From an uncultured Pseudomonadota bacterium (GTDB lineage Bacteria; Pseudomonadota; Gammaproteobacteria; Burkholderiales; SG8-39), in assembly GCA_903909415.1 (NCBI GenBank), contig CAIVVS010000131.1, positions 1 to 24,977 on the forward strand: a DNA stretch of 24,977 bases, read 5' to 3'. Shown in pieces: positions 15,858 through 24,977 of this stretch; the stretch's first letter is position 1, and each line of letters opens with the position of its first letter. The notes beneath the pieces are model-generated. The model was not told the DNA's origin. It did not search any database and was given only the letters and a program-made list of their open reading frames with translations. The position numbers were made by a program, and so were the translations under genes.

Positions 15858-16930
15858 GCCCCCTGAAGAACGACGTGTTCCTGCGCGCGCTGATGCACCA
15901 GCCGGTCCCCTACACCCCGACCTGGCTGATGCGCCAGGCCGGCCGCTACCTGCCGGAGTACAAAGCCACGCGCAAGCGCGCCGGATCCTTCCTCAAGCTG
16001 GCCAAGACGCCGTCGCTGGCCACCGAAGTGACGCTGCAGCCGCTGGAGCGCTTTCCACTGGATGCGGCCATCATCTTTTCCGACATCCTCACCGTGCCCG
16101 ATGCCATGGGCCTGGGCCTGTACTTCGCCGAGGGCGAGGGCCCGAAGTTCGAGCGCCCGGTGCGCGACGAGGCGGCGGTGCGCGCCCTCACCGCGCCCGA
16201 CCCCGCGGCGACGCTGCGCTACGTCACCGACGCGATCTCCGAGACGCGCCGCGCGCTGGATGGTCGCGTGCCGCTGATCGGCTTTTCCGGGAGCCCTTGG
16301 ACGCTGGCCTGCTACATGGTCGAGGGCGGCGGCAGCGACGACTACCGCACGGTCAAGACCATGCTGTATTCGCGGCCCGACCTGATGCACCGCATCCTCG
16401 AGGTCAACGCGGACGCCGTCACGCAGTACCTGAACGCCCAGGTCGAGGCCGGCGCGCAGGCGCTGATGCTGTTCGACAGCTGGGGCGGCGCCCTGTCCAA
16501 CGCGGCCTACGCCACGTTCTCGCTGCCCTACATGCAGCGCGTGATCGCGGGCCTGAAGCGCGAACACGACGGCCGGCGGGTGCCGGTGATCATGTTCACC
16601 AAGGGCGGCGGGCAATGGCTGGAGCAGATGGCCGGCGCCGGTTGCGATGCGCTGGGGCTGGACTGGACCACGGACCTGGCCGGCGCGCGCCGGCGCGTGG
16701 GTGAGCGCGTCGCGCTGCAGGGCAACCTCGATCCCATGGTGCTGCTCACCACGCCCGAGGCCGTGGCGCTGGAGGCGCGGCGCATCCTCGCCGAGTACGG
16801 CCAGGGCAGCGGCCACGTGTTCAACCTCGGCCACGGCATCTCCCAGCACACCCCGCCGGAGAACGTCGAGGTGCTGGTACGCACGGTCCGTGAAGCCAGC
16901 GCCGCCTACCACCCGGCCAGCCCCGGATAG
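15854..16930 (+). CDS. hemE: Uroporphyrinogen decarboxylase HemE
   Basis: Cytoplasmic enzyme that removes four carboxyl groups from uroporphyrinogen III to give coproporphyrinogen III in haem synthesis. The 358-residue product keeps the active-site residues at the same numbers as the well-studied homologues: Arg27 and Arg31 in [13 protein letters not shown] (24-36), Asp77 in [12 protein letters not shown], Tyr154 in [11 protein letters not shown], Ser209 in FDSWGG and His327 in NLGHGI. The length is normal and there is no sign of damage. The ATG overlaps the stop of the EVE gene by four bases. A G+C-rich inverted repeat begins right at the stop codon. With cobQ in the same window, two tetrapyrrole-related genes are present, though not in one operon. 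Confidence 0.97.
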   Translation: MSPLKNDVFLRALMHQPVPYTPTWLMRQAGRYLPEYKATRKRAGSFLKLAKTPSLATEVTLQPLERFPLDAAIIFSDILTVPDAMGLGLYFAEGEGPKFERPVRDEAAVRALTAPDPAATLRYVTDAISETRRALDGRVPLIGFSGSPWTLACYMVEGGGSDDYRTVKTMLYSRPDLMHRILEVNADAVTQYLNAQVEAGAQALMLFDSWGGALSNAAYATFSLPYMQRVIAGLKREHDGRRVPVIMFTKGGGQWLEQMAGAGCDALGLDWTTDLAGARRRVGERVALQGNLDPMVLLTTPEAVALEARRILAEYGQGSGHVFNLGHGISQHTPPENVEVLVRTVREASAAYHPASPG

Positions 16931-16944
16931 GCCCCGCGGGGGCC
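16930..16944 (+). terminator. G+C-rich stem-loop after hemE
   Basis: GGCCCC-GCG-GGGGCC is a perfect 6-bp inverted repeat starting at the last base of the hemE stop codon. No T-tract follows, so it is not a canonical intrinsic terminator; it may stabilise the transcript end or be chance in G+C-rich DNA. Confidence 0.35.
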
Positions 16945-17251
16945 GGTCGGCAGGTACTTATGCACATCCTGTCAAGTCCCGGCGCGATTTCGTCCCGCGC
17001 TGGGGCGTCATAGGAGAAAATGGCATAACCCACTGTTTATATTAATATTTTCTGGTTGATGCGAAATGTGGCATCCGGAAAAAGTCCTTTCGGCGCGACA
17101 CGTTACGACTGCGTGACCGGGATACCCACAAAGTTATCCACAAAAACTGTGCAGAACCCAGAAAAAGCCAATCAGGCAAGCCGCTTAGCCGTATTCCCTC
17201 AGGGCTGGCTTGAACAAACGGCTTCAAGTTGATGCGTACGGACCGGCACGC
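16945..17251. other. hemE-priA intergenic region, A/T-rich
   Basis: This 300-bp stretch has no coding frame with family resemblance and is clearly more A/T-rich than its surroundings. It contains a 16-bp run of only A and T (17036-17051), the DnaA-box cluster listed separately, and a CTTGAA-N8-TTCAAG inverted repeat (17209-17228) just before priA. A promoter for priA is expected here; A/T-rich -10-like sequences exist, but no convincing -35/-10 pair stands out. Confidence 0.7.
17122..17156. promoter_or_regulatory. DnaA-box cluster upstream of priA
   Basis: TTATCCACA at 17134-17142 is a perfect high-affinity DnaA box. ATACCCACA at 17122-17130 matches TTATNCACA at seven of nine positions in the same orientation, 12 bp away. 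TGTGCAGAA at 17148-17156 is an inverted box with one mismatch, 5 bp downstream. DnaA binding could regulate priA or take part in local DNA unwinding; function is inference. Confidence 0.6.
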
Positions 17252-19429
<2,178 letters not shown>

Positions 19430-19454
19430 ACCGACGCACCCAGGAGGCAGGCCC

Positions 19455-20009
19455 ATGAAACGAAGGAACTTCATCGCCGGCGGCGCCGCTGCGGTCGCGG
19501 CCGCAGTGAGCGCGCCGCTGTCGCGTGCCCAGGCTCCCGCGCCACGCCGGCCGGACGTGGTCTACGTGCCCACGCCGCAGGACGTGGTCGATGACATGCT
19601 GCGGCTCGCGAACGTACGGCGCGGCGACGTGCTCTACGACCTGGGCTGCGGCGACGGGCGCATCGTGGTCACGGCGGCGCGCGACTTCGGCGCGCGCGGC
19701 ATCGGCATCGACATCGACCCGGAGCGCATCCGCGAGGCCAACGCAAACGTACGCGCGAACAAGGTCGGTGACCGGGTGCAGATCCGCCAGGCCGACCTGT
19801 TCGAGACCGACTTCCGTGACGCGACGGTGGTGACCCTCTACCTGCTGCCCGAGTTGAACCTCAAGCTGCGCGCCAAGCTGCTGCGCGAGCTGCGACCGGG
19901 CGCGCGCATCGTCTCGCACCAGTTCGACATGGGGGAGTGGCTGCCGGACAAGACACTGGAGATCGGCTCGCGCCGCGTCTATTTCTGGACCGTGCCGGAC
20001 AAGCGTTAG
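19455..20009 (+). CDS. Class I SAM-dependent methyltransferase with Tat-like signal
   Basis: A 184-residue protein with a seven-strand methyltransferase core: motif I VLYDLGCGDGRI (59-70), acidic residue in IGIDIDPERI (83-92), and RQADLFETDF (111-120). The substrate is unknown. Unusually, it begins MKRRNFIAGGAAAVAAAVSA, which looks like a twin-arginine signal (RRNF, then a hydrophobic run, cleavage possibly after SRAQA), suggesting export or membrane anchoring although SAM is cytoplasmic. The start is certain: AGGAGG lies 7 bp before the ATG. It follows priA by 25 bp and may share its transcript. It converges with the leftward RidA-family gene, 25 bp away. Family confident; location and role are not. 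Confidence 0.82.
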   Translation: MKRRNFIAGGAAAVAAAVSAPLSRAQAPAPRRPDVVYVPTPQDVVDDMLRLANVRRGDVLYDLGCGDGRIVVTAARDFGARGIGIDIDPERIREANANVRANKVGDRVQIRQADLFETDFRDATVVTLYLLPELNLKLRAKLLRELRPGARIVSHQFDMGEWLPDKTLEIGSRRVYFWTVPDKR

Positions 20010-20034
20010 GCGCGCACGGGAGCGCGGGCGCGGT

Positions 20035-20535
20035 TCAGGCGAGCGCGACCTCGGCCTCGATCTCCACGGGAATGCCCCACGGCAGTTCGGCCATGCCGAC
20101 CGCCGAGCGCGCATGCGTGCCGCGCTCCTTGCCCCAGAGTTCCAGGACGAGGTCGGAAAAACCGTTGATCACCGCCGGCTGGCGGTCGAAACCCGGTGCG
20201 CTGCGCACCATGCCCAGCACCTTCAGCCAGGCCTGCACGCGGTCCAGCGAGCCGAGTTCCGCCTTGAGGCTCGCCAGCATCGCCAGGCCCACCGCGCGGG
20301 CGGCGGCGTAGCCCTGGTCCACGCTGAGCTCGGCGCCAAGGCGGCCGAACGGCCCGACGATCGCTCCGTGCTCGTCGGTCGGGCCGTGGCCGGAGATGAA
20401 CGCACGGTCACCATGCACCCGCACGAAGGCGAACGGCAGGCGTGCGCCCGAGGGTGAGCGCAAGGGGGCGGGCAGGGCCAGGCCCATGGCCCGCAGCCGC
20501 GCCTCGATGTCCTGCCCGCTATCCTGACCGGACAT
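20035..20535 (-). CDS. RidA-family (YjgF/endoribonuclease L-PSP-like) protein
   Basis: A 166-residue member of the longer RidA branch (YjgF-like, PF14588 type). RidA itself hydrolyses reactive enamine/imine intermediates; the activity of this branch is less certain. Recognisable parts are FAFVRVHGDRAFISGHGPTD, GYAAARAVGLAMLASLKAEL, LGMVRSAPGFDRQPAVINGF and the C-terminal GTHARSAVGMAELPWGIPVE, whose Arg matches the carboxylate-binding Arg of the family. The ATG at 20535 gives a short polar leader (MSGQDSGQDIEARL) before the domain. It lies 8 bp downstream of the ribosomal protein THX gene and is probably co-transcribed with it. Confidence 0.85.
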   Translation of the reverse strand: MSGQDSGQDIEARLRAMGLALPAPLRSPSGARLPFAFVRVHGDRAFISGHGPTDEHGAIVGPFGRLGAELSVDQGYAAARAVGLAMLASLKAELGSLDRVQAWLKVLGMVRSAPGFDRQPAVINGFSDLVLELWGKERGTHARSAVGMAELPWGIPVEIEAEVALA

Positions 20536-20543
20536 GGGGCGGG

Positions 20544-20654
20544 TCAGCGCTTCTTGGCGGGTTCCTGCTTCTTCACCGCGCGGCCCGGCCGGCTCTTGCC
20601 GTGCGAACCCTTGTAGAGCTTGCCGCGAAACGTGCGTTTGTCGCCCTTGCCCAT
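20544..20654 (-). CDS. 30S ribosomal protein THX
   Basis: A 36-residue, very basic protein (MGKGDKRTFRGKLYKGSHGK, then SRPGRAVKKQEPAKKR) that matches the bTHX family, a small peptide sitting in the head of the 30S subunit next to 16S rRNA. It is easily missed because of its size. The ATG at 20654 has an AGGAG at 8-bp spacing, and the family's invariant MGKGDK start confirms it; a longer in-frame reading upstream is not part of the protein. It shares a 206-bp divergent region with argS and is followed after 8 bp by the RidA-family gene. Confidence 0.92.
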   Translation of the reverse strand: MGKGDKRTFRGKLYKGSHGKSRPGRAVKKQEPAKKR

Positions 20655-20773
20655 GACCCTGTCTCCTGATTGACTTCGTTGGATGCTGCGCCCCCATTCT
20701 AGCCATGGATGGCCCCCAGCGGCGCCCGGGCTGACTCCAGCCCTTCGTCCGGGGCCGGAACGGGTCGCGCCGG

Positions 20774-20779
20774 TATAAT
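20774..20779 (+). promoter_or_regulatory. -10 element of the argS promoter
   Basis: A perfect TATAAT lies 81 bp upstream of the argS ATG in a G+C-rich divergent region. No good -35 is found at the expected distance. Predicted transcription start is near 20786, leaving a leader of about 75 nt. Confidence 0.5.
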
Positions 20780-20800
20780 CGCCCCTCCTGCGGCACCGCC

Positions 20801-20836
20801 GCCAGGAACGCGCCCATCCGGCCCCGCCGTTCCGGC
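20801..20836 (+). promoter_or_regulatory. Stem-loop in the argS leader
   Basis: GCCAGGAACG (20801-20810) pairs with CGTTCCGGC (20828-20836), giving nine base pairs with one bulged A and a 17-nt loop. The stem is in the predicted 5' leader of argS, 24 bp before the ATG. argS has no visible Shine-Dalgarno; the start is preceded by a C-rich stretch. A regulatory role is possible but unproven. Confidence 0.4.
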
Positions 20837-20860
20837 AACCGCACTGCACTGCCGTCCCCC

Positions 20861-22573
20861 ATGTCCCTCGAAATCAAGTCCCACCTCACCGAACTGCTCA
20901 CGCAGGCGCTGGCCCGCGTCGCACCCCGGGAACCCGGCTCGCTGATCACGCTGGAGCGCCCCAAGCAGGCGGGCCACGGCGACTACTCCTGCCCGGTGGC
21001 GATGCAACTGGCGCGCAGCCTGAAGCGCTCGCCCCGCGACGTCGCCCAGGAACTGCTTGCCGCGCTGCCGGCCTCGGACTGGCTGCAGTCCGCGGAAGTC
21101 GCCGGTCCCGGATTCATCAACCTCACCATGCGCGCCACCGCGCGCCAGTCCGTGGTGAGGACCATCTTCGCTTCGGGCGGGGCCTTCGGCCGTTCCGCGC
21201 GCGGACGCGGCCAGAAGGTGCTGGTCGAGTTCGTCTCGGCCAACCCGACCGGGCCGCTGCACGTCGGCCACGGGCGCCAGGCCGCCCTGGGCGACTCCAT
21301 CGCGCGCCTGCTGGAGTCGCAGGACTTCGCGGTATCGCGCGAGTTCTACTACAACGACGCCGGCGTGCAGATCCACAACCTCGCGCTGTCGGTGCAGGCG
21401 CGCGCCCGCGGCCACGGGCCTGACTCACCGGAGTGGCCTGCCGACGGCTACCGCGGTGATTACATCGCCGACATCGCGGCGGACTTCCTCGCGAAGAAGA
21501 CGGTGCAGGGCGAGCGCGTGCCCGCGGTCACCGCGAGCGGCGACGCCGACGACCTGGAATCGGTGCGCAGCTTCGCGGTGGCCTACCTGCGCCTCGAGCA
21601 GGACGGCGACCTGCAGGCCTTCGGCGTGGCTTTCGACAACTACTACCTCGAGTCCTCGCTGTACTCCGACGGCCGCGTCGAGGCCACGGTGAACGCGCTG
21701 GTCGCGGCGGGCAGGACCTACGAGAAGGAAGGCGCGCTCTGGCTGCGCACCACCGACTACGGTGACGACAAGGACCGCGTGATGCGCAAGTCCGACGGCA
21801 CCTACACCTATTTCGTGCCGGACGTGGCCTACCACGTGACGAAGTGGGAGCGCGGCTACCCGCGCGCCATCAACGTGCAGGGCTCGGACCACCACGGCAC
21901 CATCACGCGGGTTCGCGCCGGCCTGCAGGCGCTGTCCCTGCCCGGCGACAGGGCCATCCCCAAGGGCTATCCCGACTACGTGCTCCACAAGATGGTCACG
22001 GTGATGCGCGGCGGCGAGGAGGTGAAGATCTCCAAGCGCGCCGGCTCCTACGTGACGCTGCGCGACCTGATCGACGAGGTCGGCCGGGACGCGACGCGGT
22101 TTTTCCTGGTGTCACGCAAGGCCGACGGCGAGTTCGTGTTCGACGTGGACCTGGCCAAGTCGCAGTCCGAGGAGAACCCGGTGTACTACGTTCAGTACGC
22201 GCACGCGCGGATCTGCTCGGTGCTCGACCAGTGGCGCGCCATGGAGGGCCTGCCCGACGAGGCCGGGGCACTCGACGTGCTGCGGTCGGCGGACCTCTCC
22301 CCGCTGACGGGCGCGCGCGAACTGGCCGTATGCGGGCGCCTGGGCGAGTACCCCGAGGCGCTGGAAGCCGCGTCGCGCGAGCTCGCGCCGCACCAGGTGG
22401 CGTATTACCTGCGCGAGCTGGCAGGGGAGTTCCACAGTTACTATAATGCGGAGCGGTTCCTGGTTGACGAGCGTTCCGTCCGCCTCGCGCGCCTTGCCCT
22501 TTCCGCCGCGGTGCGCACCGTGCTTGCCAATGGCCTCGCCTTGCTGGGCGTGACCGCGCCGCAGAAGATGTGA
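20861..22573 (+). CDS. argS: Arginyl-tRNA synthetase
   Basis: Class I aminoacyl-tRNA synthetase that charges tRNA-Arg and needs the tRNA for amino acid activation. The 570-residue product has an N-terminal Add1 domain (about 1-110), then [14 protein letters not shown] (126-139) with the HIGH motif as [14 protein letters not shown] (161-170), [10 protein letters not shown] (341-350), and the degenerate KMSKS region VKISKRAG (388-395). A DALR anticodon-binding domain follows to the end, with [12 protein letters not shown] marking its start. Length and motifs are normal. The ATG at 20861 lacks a clear ribosome binding site but begins the homology. It heads a rightward group with the SPOR protein and dsbA, an arrangement common in betaproteobacteria. 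Confidence 0.97.
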   Translation: MSLEIKSHLTELLTQALARVAPREPGSLITLERPKQAGHGDYSCPVAMQLARSLKRSPRDVAQELLAALPASDWLQSAEVAGPGFINLTMRATARQSVVRTIFASGGAFGRSARGRGQKVLVEFVSANPTGPLHVGHGRQAALGDSIARLLESQDFAVSREFYYNDAGVQIHNLALSVQARARGHGPDSPEWPADGYRGDYIADIAADFLAKKTVQGERVPAVTASGDADDLESVRSFAVAYLRLEQDGDLQAFGVAFDNYYLESSLYSDGRVEATVNALVAAGRTYEKEGALWLRTTDYGDDKDRVMRKSDGTYTYFVPDVAYHVTKWERGYPRAINVQGSDHHGTITRVRAGLQALSLPGDRAIPKGYPDYVLHKMVTVMRGGEEVKISKRAGSYVTLRDLIDEVGRDATRFFLVSRKADGEFVFDVDLAKSQSEENPVYYVQYAHARICSVLDQWRAMEGLPDEAGALDVLRSADLSPLTGARELAVCGRLGEYPEALEAASRELAPHQVAYYLRELAGEFHSYYNAERFLVDERSVRLARLALSAAVRTVLANGLALLGVTAPQKM

Positions 22574-22609
22574 TGCCAGTCCAATGACCCGTTACGGGCG
22601 CGAGCACCG

Positions 22610-23197
22610 ATGAGCAAGGACTACAAGCCCCGTTCCGCCCCGCCGAAGAAGAGCGGCGGCTCGTTCCTGCTCGGCATGTTCGTCGGCTTCCTGGCCGGCG
22701 TCGGGCTGGCAGCCGGCATCGCGATCTACTTCTTCAAGACGCCGGTGCCCTTCGTGGACAAGGCCAAGGGCCAGGACAAGGCCGCCGCGAACCTGAAGGA
22801 CGCCAAGGACGGCAAGGGCGCGAAGGACGACAAGCCGCGCTTCGACTTCTACCGCATCCTGCCGGGCCAGGAAGAGCCGGTGACCGACAAGCAGATCAAG
22901 GACGCGGCCAAGGCCGCGAAGGCGGGCGACGCGCCCAAGGACACCTACTTCCTGCAGGCCGGCTCGTTCCAGAATCCGGCGGACGCCGACAACCTCAAGG
23001 CGAAGCTGGCGCTGACGGGCATGGAAGCGGTGGTCGAGCCGACCGACCTGGGGGACAAGGGAACCTGGTACCGGGTACGCCTCGGGCCGTACTCGCGCAT
23101 CGACGAGATCGACCGGATCCGCGGCCAGCTCGCGCAGGGCGGCGTGCAGACATCGCTGATCCGGATCAAGGAACTTTCCGGCGCTGCCAAGAACTAA
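22610..23197 (+). CDS. SPOR domain protein (FtsN-like)
   Basis: A 195-residue bitopic inner-membrane protein that probably binds septal peptidoglycan stripped of stem peptides. A short basic cytoplasmic tail (MSKDYKPRSAPPKKSGG) precedes one membrane segment (about 18-42). A Lys/Asp/Ala-rich linker follows (50-110, including KDAKDGKGAKDDK), with the conserved FDFYRILPGQEEP at 78-90. The C-terminal SPOR domain (about 111-187) has YFLQAGSFQNPADADNLKAK and WYRVRLGPYSRIDE. The membrane topology and SPOR domain resemble FtsN, but the linker is short and the essential FtsN helices are not recognised, so I leave the symbol open. It starts 36 bp after argS and is followed after 21 bp by dsbA. Confidence 0.88.
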   Translation: MSKDYKPRSAPPKKSGGSFLLGMFVGFLAGVGLAAGIAIYFFKTPVPFVDKAKGQDKAAANLKDAKDGKGAKDDKPRFDFYRILPGQEEPVTDKQIKDAAKAAKAGDAPKDTYFLQAGSFQNPADADNLKAKLALTGMEAVVEPTDLGDKGTWYRVRLGPYSRIDEIDRIRGQLAQGGVQTSLIRIKELSGAAKN

Positions 23198-23218
23198 CCG
23201 TCTCCACGGAGCAAAACC

Positions 23219-23905
23219 ATGACCCGCCTGAGCCTCCCCTCCTTCGCCAAGCTGTTCGCCGTCCTCGCGTCCGCGGCAATGCTGTCCCTTTCGCCGCCCG
23301 CCTCCGCGCAGCCCATCCAGGAAGGCATCGACTACACGCTGCTGCAGACGCAGCAGCCCGCGGACGCCGGCGGCCGCATCGAGGTGATCGAGTTCTTCTG
23401 GTACGAGTGCCCGCATTGCTACGCGCTCGAGCCCGCGCTGGAGACCTGGATCAAGAAACTCCCCAAGGACGTCGAGTTCCGCCGGGTTCCGGCGATGTGG
23501 AACGACCGGGTCGCGCTGTCCGGCCGGATCTTCTACACGTTCGAGGCGATGGGCGAAGTCGAGCGCCTTCACCGTCCGCTGTTCGACGCCGTCCACCGCG
23601 ACAAGCTCGCCGTCACCAACGAGGCCGCCCTGCTGGCCTGGCTGGGGACGCAGAAGGTGGACCTGGAGAAATTCAAGGCCACGTTCCGTTCCTTCGCGGT
23701 CGAGAGCAAATGGAAGCGCGCGGCTGCCATCAACCAGGCGTACAAGCTGGACGGGGTGCCCGCGCTCGCCGTCGCAGGCAGGTACTACGTCAGCGCCAGC
23801 CAGACCCCGTCGCGCGAGCGCATGCTCGCGGTGACCAGCACGCTGATCGACGAGGCGCGCAAGCAACAAGGCTCCGCTGCCAAGGGAGCGAAGGGCGCGA
23901 AGTAA
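23219..23905 (+). CDS. dsbA: Thiol:disulfide interchange protein DsbA
   Basis: Periplasmic oxidase that introduces disulfide bonds into exported proteins. The 228-residue product has a signal peptide (about 1-30, ending PPASA), then EVIEFFWYECPHCYALEP with the CPHC active site at 64-67, the same dipeptide as E. coli DsbA. The cis-proline loop is GVPAL (Pro181), with Val before the proline. The helical insertion lies between. The tail QQGSAAKGAKGAK is unusually basic and simple. A GGAG 8 bp before the ATG supports the start. It ends 19 bp before the convergent rhodanese-like gene. A second DsbA-like gene with CPVC follows about 0.7 kb further. Confidence 0.93.
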   Translation: MTRLSLPSFAKLFAVLASAAMLSLSPPASAQPIQEGIDYTLLQTQQPADAGGRIEVIEFFWYECPHCYALEPALETWIKKLPKDVEFRRVPAMWNDRVALSGRIFYTFEAMGEVERLHRPLFDAVHRDKLAVTNEAALLAWLGTQKVDLEKFKATFRSFAVESKWKRAAAINQAYKLDGVPALAVAGRYYVSASQTPSRERMLAVTSTLIDEARKQQGSAAKGAKGAK

Positions 23906-23924
23906 GCGCCCCGGCCTCCGGCGG

Positions 23925-24533
23925 TCAGTTGCCCGGGGGCCTTCGTTCCGGGGGAACCACGGCCTCGGTGGCGGGCCCCTCCTTCGAGGCACGCGCCATC
24001 GGCAGGCCCGCCTCGCGCCAGGCCTCCGTGCCGCCCCTGTACCAGTACACGGCGGTGTAGCCCAGGGCGGCGGCGCGCAAGGCGGCGTTGTAGGACAACC
24101 AGCACTGCGCGTTGACGCAGAAGAAGGCGACCGGGCGCGACTTGTCGCCGCCGCTCAGCTCGCCAAGGCGCTCGGCGAGGGCACCCTGCACGATGTCCAG
24201 GTAGTTCGCGCCCCGTCCCGCACCGGGATACCAGAGGGCGCCCGGCACCGTCAGGTGTCCATCGCCGCCGGCCACGTCGATCAGGATGGGCGGCGGCTGG
24301 CGGCCCACCAGTTCGCGCATGTCCAGGGTGCGCGCGACGCGGGCTCCGGGAATGCTGGTGGGCGTGGGCGCGGAGTACGGCGCCTGGCGCAGGCTCATCA
24401 CCGGACTGACACCCCAGTCCCGGTCCTCGTCGGCCCACACCTGCTGCGCGGGGGCCAGCGGCGCCGCGAGAAGAAGCACGGCCAGGGCCAGGGCCCGTGG
24501 CGCTGCCGGAGAAAACTTGCGCATGTGAACCAT
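23925..24533 (-). CDS. Exported rhodanese-like protein with C-x4-C-W motif
   Basis: A 202-residue protein with a signal peptide (MVHMRKF, an Ala/Leu core, cleavage near APAQQ at about 31) and a rhodanese-fold domain: PPILIDVAGGDGHLTVPGA (81-99), then VAFFCVNAQCWLSYNAALRA (135-154), and GYTAVYWYRGGTEAWREAGL (158-177). Cys139 is at the usual rhodanese catalytic position and is followed by Cys144-Trp145. This recalls the periplasmic rhodanese-like proteins named for a CxxCW motif in PQQ-dependent catabolism, though here the spacing is C-x4-C-W. The start may instead be the ATG at 24524. It lies between and opposite to two DsbA-type genes, which suggests a periplasmic thiol/disulfide role; this is inference. 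Confidence 0.78.
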   Translation of the reverse strand: MVHMRKFSPAAPRALALAVLLLAAPLAPAQQVWADEDRDWGVSPVMSLRQAPYSAPTPTSIPGARVARTLDMRELVGRQPPPILIDVAGGDGHLTVPGALWYPGAGRGANYLDIVQGALAERLGELSGGDKSRPVAFFCVNAQCWLSYNAALRAAALGYTAVYWYRGGTEAWREAGLPMARASKEGPATEAVVPPERRPPGN

Positions 24534-24559
24534 GTCACGAGGGTACGGAATCCGCAGAA

Positions 24560-24587
24560 TATAATCAAAGGCGCGGTGCCGTATGAT
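24560..24587 (+). promoter_or_regulatory. Possible promoter elements in the divergent rhodanese / dsbA-like gap
   Basis: The 85-bp gap between the leftward rhodanese-like gene and the rightward DsbA-like gene contains TATAAT (24560-24565) and TATGAT (24582-24587) on the rightward strand, inside the only A/T-rich patch nearby. No clear -35 was found for either. The patch could also serve the leftward gene. Confidence 0.35.
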
Positions 24588-24618
24588 CTGCCACCCTTCC
24601 CGTTCAGCCGGATACGCC

Positions 24619-24977
24619 ATGGACACGCCACTGTTTCGGTTAGCCCATACCCTGCTTGGCGCCCTCGCCATGGCCTGCGCCGTGCTTGCGCCCGCCGCCC
24701 TCGCGCAACAGCCCGCCCAGGCCGGCCGGGAGTTTGTCCGGGTGGCGTCCCCCCAGCCCGTGGCCACCGGCGAGAAGATCGAGCTGATCGAGTTCTTCTA
24801 CTACGGCTGCCCCGTCTGCTACGAGGCGCAGCCACACCTGTCGCGCTGGCTGGTGGGCGCGCCCGACTATGTGGCGATCCGCCGCGTGCCCGCCGTGTTC
24901 AGCGAGAGCTCGGAGAACTTCGCGAGGCTGTTCTACACGCTGGAAGCAGTGGGAGAGCTGCAGCGCCTGCACTGGCC
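24619..24977 (+). CDS. DsbA-like thiol oxidoreductase with CPVC active site, 3' end outside window
   Basis: The first 119 residues of a second DsbA-type protein. A signal peptide (MDTPLFRLAH, a hydrophobic core, cleavage near ALAQQ at about 29-31) is followed by IELIEFFYYGCPVCYEAQP, with the active site CPVC at 64-67. That is exactly the same distance from the start as CPHC in the upstream dsbA. The following parts, IRRVPAVFSESSENFARLFYTLEAVGELQRLH, also align closely with the upstream protein (RRVPAMWNDRVALSGRIFYTFEAMGEVERLH), so the two are clear paralogues. The His-to-Val change in the CxxC dipeptide should alter the redox potential. Start chosen at 24619, where the signal peptide begins; the ribosome binding site is weak. 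The cis-Pro region is not visible. Confidence 0.85.
   Translation, partial: MDTPLFRLAHTLLGALAMACAVLAPAALAQQPAQAGREFVRVASPQPVATGEKIELIEFFYYGCPVCYEAQPHLSRWLVGAPDYVAIRRVPAVFSESSENFARLFYTLEAVGELQRLHW

Noticed and set aside
17208..17251. TTG start at 17210 for PriA
   Set aside because: PriA homology starts at MKLIRV (17252); the TTG lies inside a small inverted repeat with no ribosome binding site.
20655..20849. Longer version of the THX gene starting upstream
   Set aside because: The family starts exactly at MGKGDK, and the ATG at 20654 has a good ribosome binding site.
22782..22840. Repeats of GCCAAGGAC/GGCAAGGGC-like sequence in the SPOR gene as a possible DNA repeat element
   Set aside because: Explained by the Lys/Asp/Ala/Gly-rich linker of the protein; no exact periodic unit.

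Overview
This is a high-G+C proteobacterial chromosome segment, most likely from a betaproteobacterium. The assignment rests on conserved neighbourhoods (zapA – 6S RNA – EVE protein – hemE – priA; argS – SPOR protein – dsbA), a BtuM-type cobalamin transporter and a DUF4254/GT9 lipopolysaccharide (LPS) cluster. I see no IS element, prophage, CRISPR array or tRNA. It looks like core chromosome with some unusual adjacency rather than a mobile island.

Left part (1-10 kb). Two overlapping GT9 heptosyltransferase-type genes run rightward; the first is cut by the window edge. They converge on a long leftward block: DUF4254 protein, GT9, GT4, the lipid A flippase MsbA, another GT4, then a BtuF-like cobalamin-binding protein and a RfaQ-type heptosyltransferase. 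Together these should build and export the LPS core.

Cobalamin part (8-14.4 kb). The same leftward run continues upstream through btuM, cobQ and btuB, headed by a well-preserved cobalamin riboswitch at 14178-14370. Its expression platform is readable: a hairpin loop complementary to riboswitch loop L5, and an 8-nt anti-Shine-Dalgarno opposite the btuB ribosome binding site. B12 genes and LPS genes are interleaved with gaps of -4 to about 59 bp down to the end of a GT4 gene, so part of LPS core synthesis may lie on a B12-controlled transcript.

Middle (14.5-19.4 kb). Rightward: a 63-aa coiled-coil protein and zapA (cell division), 6S RNA, an EVE-domain protein, hemE (haem synthesis) and priA (replication restart). 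A strong-looking promoter inside zapA probably serves 6S RNA. The hemE-priA gap holds a perfect DnaA box, two degenerate ones and a 16-bp all-A/T stretch.

Right part (19.4-25 kb). A methyltransferase with a Tat-like signal, a RidA-family protein and ribosomal protein THX (both leftward), argS with a structured leader, a SPOR-domain protein, a DsbA (CPHC), a leftward exported rhodanese-like protein, and a second DsbA-like oxidoreductase (CPVC) cut by the window end.

Functions come from reading motifs by eye; no database search was run. Start codons are uncertain for several leftward genes, as stated in each entry.
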